A DNA stretch of 64,000 nucleotides, from the NCBI RefSeq assembly GCF_031846245.1, contig NZ_JAVRIC010000007.1, positions 98,829-162,828 on the forward strand, in the 5' to 3' direction. Below, in pieces: positions 54,501 to 64,000 of this stretch. The notes under the pieces were generated by a model. That model saw only the letters and a program-made list of their open reading frames with translations. It had not been told where the DNA came from and ran no database searches. Position 1 is the stretch's first letter, and every line of letters begins with the position of its first letter. A program made the translations under genes and the position numbers. Origin of the DNA: Banduia mediterranea (GTDB lineage Bacteria > Pseudomonadota > Gammaproteobacteria > Nevskiales > Nevskiaceae).

Positions 54501-56501
54501 GTGGTGAGTATTTTCTTGAACAATGGTTCGACAGCGCCGATGCGCGAATGGGTGCGGCTGGCCGACGCGCCAATGGTGTTGCTTGCCGACGACACGACCG
54601 TGCTGCAGGCCAGCGCATCCGTCGGCGATCTGTTGCAACTGCCACCTGGCGGCTTGATGGACCGCCGGTTTTCCGATGTGGTGGCACCCTCCCGGCTCCA
54701 GCACTTCGCCCAGGTCTGGAATGCACTTGATGACGGCAAAGCGGTCGAGTGCGATCTTTCGCTGATGCGTGGCAAGGCCGAAAAGCCGGTGCGGCTTCGT
54801 CTGACGCGCATCGGCAATGGCGAAACCATCGTCGAAATTCGCAAGCCGCATTTCCAGGCCGCTGCCAGCCGGCAACTGGCGGCGGCCATGCGCGCCATCA
54901 GCGACGGCATGCTGGTGGTCGACGCCCAGGCGGATATCGTGGAGCTGATGCCGCCGGCCGAGCGACTGCTCGGCTGGTCGCGGCAGGAGGCGCTGGGGCG
55001 TCCTCACGATCAGGTTCTGAGGCTGATGACGGCGGACGGCGAGCCTCTGGAAAGTCCGATTCTGTGGGCATTGAGCGAGCGCTCTGCAAGGCACGTCACC
55101 GAAGATTGCGTCATCCTGGCCCGCGACGGCCGGAAACTGATCGCACGATTGACGATCGCCTGCGTGTTCGGCAATGACGGGGTCGAGGGCGCGATGTGTG
55201 CGATTACCGACCTGACCGACCAGACACTATTGTCCGACGAACTCGACTATCGCGCTTCTCACGATTCGCTGACCGGCCTGCTGAACCGCGAGGAGTTCGA
55301 GCGGCGGGTGAAGCAGGCAGCCCGTGAGGTACAGGCCTCGCGGGCACGCTATGTGGTCTGCTTCATCGATCTGGATCAGTTCAAGATCATCAACGACACG
55401 CTGGGGCACGCGGCGGGCGACGAGTTGCTGCGGCAGGTCAGCGCGATCCTGCGCGGACAGCTGCGCCTGACCGATGTGTTGGCCCGTCTCGGCGGCGACG
55501 AATATGGCGTCCTGCTGCGGCACTGCGACCTGCAGCGTGCACGCACCGTCGTCGACGAACTGCTCGGCAGCATCCGCGCCTTCCGCTTCGCCTGGGGCGA
55601 GCAGACCCTTTCGATCACCTGCAGCATCGGCGTCTCGGTATTGGCGGCCGGCGAGAGCGCGGTGTCGTTCACCCTGTCGCAGGTCGATTCGGCGTGCTTT
55701 GCGGCCAAGGAGGCGGGGCGTGACCGCGCGCGATTTGCCGGTGACAGCGACGAGGTGGAGCAACGCTACACCGAGATGGACATGGTGGGCCGGATCGCCA
55801 GCTCGCTGGAGCAGGACCGCTTCATGCTGATGGCCGAGGATGTGGTCAGCGTCAGCGATCCGACGCGGGTCGTCTACCGTGAGCTGTTGGTGCGCCTGCG
55901 GGGTGAAGACGGCAAGCTGGTGCCGCCTTCCCGGTTCATCCCGCCCGCCGAGCATTACTTTCTGATGAGTTCGATCGACCGTTGGGTCCTGCGCACGACC
56001 TTGGACGGGCTCGCGGCACGCGAGGACGACGGCATCATCTATGCCTTGAATGTCTCCGGTCAGTCCATCGGTGATGAGAAATTTCTCGAATTCGCCGGTG
56101 CCGCGATCCGCTCCAGCGGGATCGATCCGCGGCGCCTGTGCATGGAGATCACCGAGACCGCAGCGGTGTCACGCCTCACCGATGCCGTGCACTTCATCCG
56201 TGAGCTTTCGAATCTCGGTGTGCATTTCGCGCTCGATGATTTCGGCGCGGGCATGGCCTCGTTCTCCTACCTCAAGAATCTGCCGGTGGACTTCCTCAAG
56301 ATCGACGGCAGCTTCGTGCGCTCGGTCGATGAAAGCCGGGTCGATCGCGGCATGGTCGAGGCGATCAACCGAATCGGGCACGAAATGAATCTCAAGGTGA
56401 TCGCCGAGCACGTCGAGCATGAAGGTGTGCTCGAGATTCTGAAGCACATCGGCGTCGACTACGCGCAAGGCTGGTTCGTCGCACCCAGCGCGCCATTCTA
56501 G
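54501..56501 (+). CDS. PAS-GGDEF-EAL cyclic-di-GMP signalling protein
   Basis: A 666-residue cytoplasmic protein: a PAS-like sensor pair at about 15-240 (no transmembrane helices), GGDEF domain 250-410 with active-site variant GGDEY near 331, and an EAL domain 425-660. The EAL signature reads ELL, but the metal-binding residues of the family are kept (NVSGQS, EITETAA, DDFGAG, KIDGSF, EHVEHEG), so phosphodiesterase activity is plausible, and the cyclase site GGDEY may also work. A GTG start at 54501, or 54504. Free-standing after an intergenic region of 180 bp. Confidence 0.85.
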   Translation: MVSIFLNNGSTAPMREWVRLADAPMVLLADDTTVLQASASVGDLLQLPPGGLMDRRFSDVVAPSRLQHFAQVWNALDDGKAVECDLSLMRGKAEKPVRLRLTRIGNGETIVEIRKPHFQAAASRQLAAAMRAISDGMLVVDAQADIVELMPPAERLLGWSRQEALGRPHDQVLRLMTADGEPLESPILWALSERSARHVTEDCVILARDGRKLIARLTIACVFGNDGVEGAMCAITDLTDQTLLSDELDYRASHDSLTGLLNREEFERRVKQAAREVQASRARYVVCFIDLDQFKIINDTLGHAAGDELLRQVSAILRGQLRLTDVLARLGGDEYGVLLRHCDLQRARTVVDELLGSIRAFRFAWGEQTLSITCSIGVSVLAAGESAVSFTLSQVDSACFAAKEAGRDRARFAGDSDEVEQRYTEMDMVGRIASSLEQDRFMLMAEDVVSVSDPTRVVYRELLVRLRGEDGKLVPPSRFIPPAEHYFLMSSIDRWVLRTTLDGLAAREDDGIIYALNVSGQSIGDEKFLEFAGAAIRSSGIDPRRLCMEITETAAVSRLTDAVHFIRELSNLGVHFALDDFGAGMASFSYLKNLPVDFLKIDGSFVRSVDESRVDRGMVEAINRIGHEMNLKVIAEHVEHEGVLEILKHIGVDYAQGWFVAPSAPF

Positions 56502-56561
56502 CCAGCACCGGCGCGGTCCACGCGCAGCGCGTGCGGCGGCAACAGGCTCTAAACTGTCGGC

Positions 56562-57653
56562 ATGTCGAATGTTCGCGTGCTGTTGTCCGCTGTTCTGCTT
56601 CTGGGTGCCGCCCAGGCGCAGGCCGGCGTGCTGGTCTACGATTCGGCGGGTGTCGATGTCGAACGCATCCGTGGCGAGCAGCGCGAGCCGCTGACCGCCA
56701 GCACCGACATCAAGAGCGGTGATGCCCTGAGCCTGGGCCCGCAGTCGCGCGCCCGATTGGAGTTCGCCCGCCACGGTTTCATCGATCTCGGATCCGATGC
56801 GCTGGTGCTGTTCGACCGGCTGCCGTTCGCCAGCTACGACGACGACCTGCGCACCGTGTTCCGCCTGCGTCAGGGCTATCTTCGAGTGGTCTGGAAGCAT
56901 CCGCAGATTTCCACCAGCTGGCCGATTTACATCTACATGGGCGATCAGCGGCTGACGCTCGGCAGCGGCGAATACTTCTTCGAGAACCTCAACGGTCGGC
57001 AGGTGGTCTGCGTGGCCAGCGGCCAAGCCAAGGTGACCGAAGGCGAGGTCTACGACACCCTGGTGCCGCAGGCCTGCTACCGGCTCAACAAGGGTCTGCA
57101 GCCGGTCCGTATCCTGCGCGACAGCGACGACTGGGTGGCAATGCGCACCGCCTTCGGCGTGGTCGGCCTGCCCGGCGTGCAGGTGGCTTCGGCGCCAGCA
57201 GTTCAGGCCCCGGAGCCGCGGCGGGCCGAGCCGCAGGCAGGCGCCCGTTCCGGGCCCGTGGTGTCGGCGCCCGAGCGATCACCGAGTCCGGCGGCGCAGG
57301 CTGCGCCGCCAGGGACTGCGCCGATCGTCGCGCCGCCGCGTCGGCAGCCGGCTCCAGCAGCGGCTACCGCGCCGGCTCCGCCCAATCCTGCGCCGGTGGC
57401 GACGAATTCCGGCGGTCCCTGGGCGCTGAGCGTCATCGCGTTTCGTGACCGCGAAAAGTCCGAAGCCCAGGCCGTTCGTTTGCGCGGCGGAGGCTATCCG
57501 GCAGAGGTGCGCGCCGCCGAGGTCAAGGGCGCGCTGTGGTACCGCGTGATCGTGCCGGGTTTCGCCTCGGCCGAGCAGGCGAAACGTCTGTCGGCCGAGG
57601 TCGAACAGCGTTTCGGCTTCAAGAACACCTGGCCGGTCCGGCGCGGCGGCTGA
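56562..57653 (+). CDS. exported FecR-domain protein with C-terminal SPOR domain
   Basis: A 363-residue protein: signal peptide (to AQAQA, about 21), FecR-like domain at about 35-165 (RLEFARHGFIDLGSDALV; DQRLTLGSGEYFFEN), a Pro/Ala-rich linker at about 205-285, and a SPOR domain at the C-terminus (WALSVIAFRDREKSEAQAV; RVIVPGFASAEQAKRL). SPOR domains bind glycan strands lacking stem peptides and direct proteins to the division site. The FecR-plus-SPOR pairing is unusual; function unknown, perhaps envelope stress sensing at septa. Convergent with the nucleotidase gene. Confidence 0.8.
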   Translation: MSNVRVLLSAVLLLGAAQAQAGVLVYDSAGVDVERIRGEQREPLTASTDIKSGDALSLGPQSRARLEFARHGFIDLGSDALVLFDRLPFASYDDDLRTVFRLRQGYLRVVWKHPQISTSWPIYIYMGDQRLTLGSGEYFFENLNGRQVVCVASGQAKVTEGEVYDTLVPQACYRLNKGLQPVRILRDSDDWVAMRTAFGVVGLPGVQVASAPAVQAPEPRRAEPQAGARSGPVVSAPERSPSPAAQAAPPGTAPIVAPPRRQPAPAAATAPAPPNPAPVATNSGGPWALSVIAFRDREKSEAQAVRLRGGGYPAEVRAAEVKGALWYRVIVPGFASAEQAKRLSAEVEQRFGFKNTWPVRRGG

Positions 57654-57671
57654 CACCGGCCAGTTCGGCGG

Positions 57672-59420
57672 CTACGGCGCATCGAGTCGGTGAATCCGCC
57701 CATGGCTGCTGGCGGCCAGCGGTGAGGCCGTCGCCAACCAGTCCAGCATCGCATCCAGATCCGAGCCGGCGACGGTCACGTCGGCGCCTGCGGTCAGCAT
57801 TTCGAAGCCATCGCCGCCGCCGGCCAGGAAATTGTTGACCGTGACGCGATACGACTGGTCCGGCTCGATCGTGTTTCCGTCGAGGCTGATGCTGTCCGCA
57901 TCGATGCGCTGACCGATGGGGCGGCGCCCGTCCCAGGCATAGCTGAATCCCGCTGAAACCTGCAGCAGCGCGCTTTCGGCGCCGAGGTTCCACTGCGATT
58001 CCAGCAGCCGATGAATCTGTGCGCCGCTGAGCGTCATCGTCACCAGATTGTTGCCGAACGGCTGCGCGGTGAACACCTCGCCCCAGGTGATGGGGGTGCC
58101 CTGCGCGCTGTACGGGCCATAGCCGAGGTCGGCGCGGATGCCGCCGGGATTCATCAACGCGATCTGAGCGCCCTGCATGCGCGTGGCCGCCAGTTGCGCA
58201 TCGGCGATCACATCACCCAGGGCGCTCTCACCGTGTGCATTCACCTGCCGCGAAACCATGCCGTCCGCGCGTCCGACCACGCGATTCGCCAGTGGCGCGG
58301 CCAGGGCCTCGTACTGCGCGGCGATGGCGGTGACCACCGGGTCCGGCGTGAACGCCGGCCACTGTGGCGCCTCGGGCACCGGCTGGTTGATCACCGGCAG
58401 ATTGCGGGCGCTGGCGCTGATCACCTCGCCGCTGGCGCGATCCACGAGCAGATCGATGTCGCTGATAACGCGGCCGTACGACGCGGCGCTGGTCAGCAGG
58501 CGGCCATCGACCCGGCAGTTGTAGGCCTGATGCGTGTGGCCGCTGATGACCACGTCGATCGCCGGATCGAGCCGTTGCAGGATGCCCACCGCCGGACCGG
58601 ACAGGCCTTCGCAGGCATCGAAGCCGCCCTGCTTGTAGCCGCCCTCGTGCAGCAGCAGCACGATCGCCTCCACCCCTTGAGCGCGGATCTCCGGGACCAG
58701 CGCATTGGCGGTGTCGGCTTCGTCGTGAAATTCGAGGCCGGCGATCCCGCTGGCGGTCACCATGGCCGGTGTGCCTTTCAATACCTCGCCGATGAACGCC
58801 ACGCCGATCGAGCGGCCGTCCACCTGAAAGCGCTTGATCAGGTAGGGCGGGAAGGCCGGCGTGTCCGATGCCTGTTCGGTCACATTCGCACCGAGATAGC
58901 GGAAACGGGCACCGGTGAACGGACCCTTGACACAGGATTCGGTGCCCGGCGCGCCGGGTCCGCCGCAGCCGCCGTTCTGGAGGCGGCGAAGCTCGTCGAT
59001 GCCCTGGTCGAACTCGTGATTGCCGACGGCGCTGTATTCCAGCCCGAGCGCGTTGAGCGCCTCGATGCTCGGTTCCTGGCGAAACAGTGCCGCCGTCGGC
59101 GGTGAGGCGCTGATCAGATCGCCGGCGGCCACCACCACGTTCAACGGGTTCTGCGCCCTGAGTTCGGAAACGGCGCCGGCGAGATAGGCGACCCCGCCGG
59201 TCGGCAGCCTCAGCGTGGCCGAGGCATCGGCGGGGTCCGGAACTTCCAGCCCGCGGCCCGGCGGTGCCAGGTTGCCGTGAAAATCGTTGAACGCGATCAG
59301 CTTGATCGTTGCGGTCTGCGTCGGCGCGGGCGGCGTACTCGCGCAGGCGGCGAGCAGCAAGGTCGCAAACGCGGTGAAGACGAGACCGGCGCGGTACGGC
59401 AGGAGGGTGGACGGGTTCAA
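57672..59420 (-). CDS. 5'-nucleotidase / metallophosphatase lipoprotein
   Basis: A 582-residue periplasmic nucleotidase of the UshA class. Lipobox LLAAC near residue 26; metallophosphatase motifs IAFNDFHGNLAPPG, AAGDLISASPP, AVGNHEFDQG and VVISGHTHQAYN; then a C-terminal 5'-nucleotidase domain ending in TVNNFLAGGGDGFE. It hydrolyses nucleotides to nucleosides for uptake, and it lies just after nucleotide-linked genes. No ATG fits: a TTG at 59420 has GGAG 7 nt upstream and gives a proper lipoprotein signal. A TTG at 59477, overlapping the xseA stop, is possible. Confidence 0.85.
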   Translation of the reverse strand: MNPSTLLPYRAGLVFTAFATLLLAACASTPPAPTQTATIKLIAFNDFHGNLAPPGRGLEVPDPADASATLRLPTGGVAYLAGAVSELRAQNPLNVVVAAGDLISASPPTAALFRQEPSIEALNALGLEYSAVGNHEFDQGIDELRRLQNGGCGGPGAPGTESCVKGPFTGARFRYLGANVTEQASDTPAFPPYLIKRFQVDGRSIGVAFIGEVLKGTPAMVTASGIAGLEFHDEADTANALVPEIRAQGVEAIVLLLHEGGYKQGGFDACEGLSGPAVGILQRLDPAIDVVISGHTHQAYNCRVDGRLLTSAASYGRVISDIDLLVDRASGEVISASARNLPVINQPVPEAPQWPAFTPDPVVTAIAAQYEALAAPLANRVVGRADGMVSRQVNAHGESALGDVIADAQLAATRMQGAQIALMNPGGIRADLGYGPYSAQGTPITWGEVFTAQPFGNNLVTMTLSGAQIHRLLESQWNLGAESALLQVSAGFSYAWDGRRPIGQRIDADSISLDGNTIEPDQSYRVTVNNFLAGGGDGFEMLTAGADVTVAGSDLDAMLDWLATASPLAASSHGRIHRLDAP

Positions 59421-59473
59421 GGGCAGGCTCCGATGACTGAAAGACGATGGGAGCAGGTTCGAGGCTCCCGGTT

Positions 59474-62399
<2,926 letters not shown>

Positions 62400-62437
62400 C
62401 GCCAGCCTCCCACCACACGATCGCCGGGAACCCGTAG

Positions 62438-64000
62438 ATGGCGGATATTCATGCTGACCGAATCCTGATTCTCGACTTCGGCAGTCAGTACACCCAGTTG
62501 ATCGCCCGCCGCGTGCGCGAACTCGGCGTCTATTGCGAGCTGCACCCCTGGGACATGGACGAAGCGGACATCCGCGCCTTCGGTCCCAGGGGCATCATCC
62601 TGTCCGGCGGCCCGGAATCGGTCACGGCCGAGAATTCGCCGCGCGCCGCGATGGTGGTCTACGAACTCGGCGTGCCAGTGTTCGGCATCTGTTACGGCAT
62701 GCAGACCATGGCCGTGCAACTGGGCGGCGTGGTCGTAGGCTCCGAAACCCGCGAATTTGGCTACGCCGAAGTCCGCGCGCGCGGCCACAGCAAGCTGTTC
62801 CGGGACATCGAGGACCGCGTCAACGCCAAGGGCCACGGTCTGCTCGACGTGTGGATGAGCCACGGCGACCACGTGGTGCAACTCCCGCAAGGCTTCTTCG
62901 CCTGCGGCCAGACGCGGGACGTCCCGCTGGCCGCGATGGCCGACGACGAACGTCGCTACTACGGCGTGCAGTTCCATCCCGAGGTCACCCACACCGCCCA
63001 GGGCGCGCGCATCCTGTCGCGCTTCGTGCACGACCTGTGCGGCTGCGGATCGAGCTGGACGCCCGGCAAGATCATCGACGACGCCATCGCGCGCGTGCGC
63101 GAGGAAGTCGGCGGCGGCAAGGTCCTGCTGGGCCTGTCCGGCGGCGTCGATTCCTCCGTGGTCGCCGCCCTGCTGCACAAGGCCATCGGCGATCAGCTCA
63201 CCTGCGTGTTCGTGGACCACGGCCTGCTGCGCCTGGACGAAGGCGACCAGGTCATGCGCGTGTTCGCGCAGCACCTCGGCGTCAAGGTCATCCGCGTCAA
63301 TGCCGAACAACGCTTCATGCAGGCCCTGGCCGGCGTGGATGACCCCGAAGCCAAGCGCAAGATCATCGGCGGCCTGTTCATCGACGTGTTCGACGAGGAA
63401 GCGACCACGCTCACGGACGTGGATTACCTGGCTCAGGGCACCATCTACCCGGACGTGATCGAATCCGCCGGCAGCAAGACCGGCAAGGCCCACGTCATCA
63501 AGAGCCATCACAACGTCGGCGGCCTGCCGGCGCACATGAAGCTCAAGCTGGTGGAGCCGCTGCGCGAACTGTTCAAGGACGAGGTGCGCAAGATCGGCGT
63601 GGAACTCGGCCTGCCGCGCGAGATGGTCTACCGCCACCCGTTCCCCGGCCCCGGTCTGGGTGTACGCATCCTCGGCGTCGTCACCCAGGACGCCGCCAAC
63701 AAACTGCGCAAGGCCGACGCCATCTTCATCGAGGAACTGCGCAAGGCCGGACTGTACGACGAGGTCAGCCAGGCCTTCGCCGTGTTCCTGCCGGTCAAGA
63801 GCGTCGGCGTCATGGGCGACGGCCGCCGCCACGAACCCGTGATCGCCCTGCGCGCCGTCGAAACCATCGACTTCATGACCGCCCGCTGGGCGCATCTGCC
63901 GTACGAACTCCTGGACGTCTGCGCCCGCCGCATCGTCAACGAAGTCAACGGCACCTCCCGCGTCGTCTATGACATCTCCGGAAAGCCACCGGCTACGATC
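62438..64000 (+). CDS. guaA: GMP synthase (glutamine-hydrolysing), cut at the window edge
   Basis: 521 residues of GuaA are in the window. Glutamine amidotransferase domain: [20 protein letters not shown], nucleophile Cys in [12 protein letters not shown], His-Glu in [13 protein letters not shown]-pyrophosphatase domain: [21 protein letters not shown]-terminal dimerisation part [14 protein letters not shown] and [19 protein letters not shown]. The protein normally ends four residues later (EWE after ATI), so only a few codons lie beyond base 64000. Makes GMP from XMP. ATG at 62438. Confidence 0.96.
   Translation, partial: MADIHADRILILDFGSQYTQLIARRVRELGVYCELHPWDMDEADIRAFGPRGIILSGGPESVTAENSPRAAMVVYELGVPVFGICYGMQTMAVQLGGVVVGSETREFGYAEVRARGHSKLFRDIEDRVNAKGHGLLDVWMSHGDHVVQLPQGFFACGQTRDVPLAAMADDERRYYGVQFHPEVTHTAQGARILSRFVHDLCGCGSSWTPGKIIDDAIARVREEVGGGKVLLGLSGGVDSSVVAALLHKAIGDQLTCVFVDHGLLRLDEGDQVMRVFAQHLGVKVIRVNAEQRFMQALAGVDDPEAKRKIIGGLFIDVFDEEATTLTDVDYLAQGTIYPDVIESAGSKTGKAHVIKSHHNVGGLPAHMKLKLVEPLRELFKDEVRKIGVELGLPREMVYRHPFPGPGLGVRILGVVTQDAANKLRKADAIFIEELRKAGLYDEVSQAFAVFLPVKSVGVMGDGRRHEPVIALRAVETIDFMTARWAHLPYELLDVCARRIVNEVNGTSRVVYDISGKPPATI

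Overview
The window is high-GC, gene-dense DNA from a chemoheterotrophic gammaproteobacterium. Evidence for that placement: a GlnK-AmtB operon beside ubiK and yifB, a liu-type leucine-degradation operon, lptM-lysA, prkA-yeaH-spoVR, nagZ-hpt-MTIP and xseA/guaB-guaA, plus a polA-linked sRNA locus like those I recall from Xanthomonas (sX13) and Pseudomonas (ErsA). A Xanthomonadales/Nevskiales-like host is my best guess; no rRNA is present to settle it.

Layout. 1-1053: decayed transposase fragments (IS66 type and another). 1310-7102: two DUF4124 proteins, an NlpC/P60 lipoprotein, and a nitrogen block with two P-II proteins flanking an ammonium transporter; glnK-amtB has a good sigma-54 promoter and an NtrC palindrome. 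UbiK and YifB/ComM follow on the other strand. 7125-8553: TorF-like porin and a membrane-anchored cytochrome c5. 8735-15762: leucine/isovalerate catabolism (liuA, liuB, liuD) with a two-subunit 3-oxoacid CoA-transferase and a divergent TetR regulator; liuC and liuE are absent. 15882-17098: a mobile-element scar (IS66 left end, a nested RAYT remnant with inverted repeat ends, and a GMC oxidoreductase pseudogene). 17203-27820: AcuI-type reductase, PdxH, cupin, dienelactone hydrolase, M48 lipoprotein, orphan OppF-like ATPase, Dps, an epimerase/acyltransferase/ABC/CBS group and a 59-residue NqrM-like protein. 27843-31956: an Oar-like TonB-dependent receptor followed upstream by three tandem small RNA genes. 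31998-37074: polA, lysA, lptM and an esterase. 37500-42206: PrkA-YeaH-SpoVR stress operon. 42332-51179: AsmA, MutY, YggX, a frameshifted cytochrome pseudogene with a Fur box beside it, an M61 peptidase, PlsY, BirA, CoaX and tRNA-Phe. 51202-51769: an IS1380 remnant. 51999-64000: NagZ, Hpt, MTIP, a GGDEF/EAL protein, a FecR-SPOR protein, a 5'-nucleotidase lipoprotein, XseA, GuaB and GuaA (cut by the window edge).

The most interesting signal is the 0.7-kb space downstream of polA. Three homologous minus-strand units each carry a sigma-E-like promoter (GGAAC near -35, TCTGA or TCGGA near -10, 16-17 bp spacer), about 110 nt able to fold into four hairpins with C-rich loops, and a strong intrinsic terminator. 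They look like a triplicated, envelope-stress-controlled anti-Shine-Dalgarno sRNA family. A C-rich loop of the unit nearest the TonB receptor is perfectly complementary over 7 nt to that receptor's ribosome-binding site.
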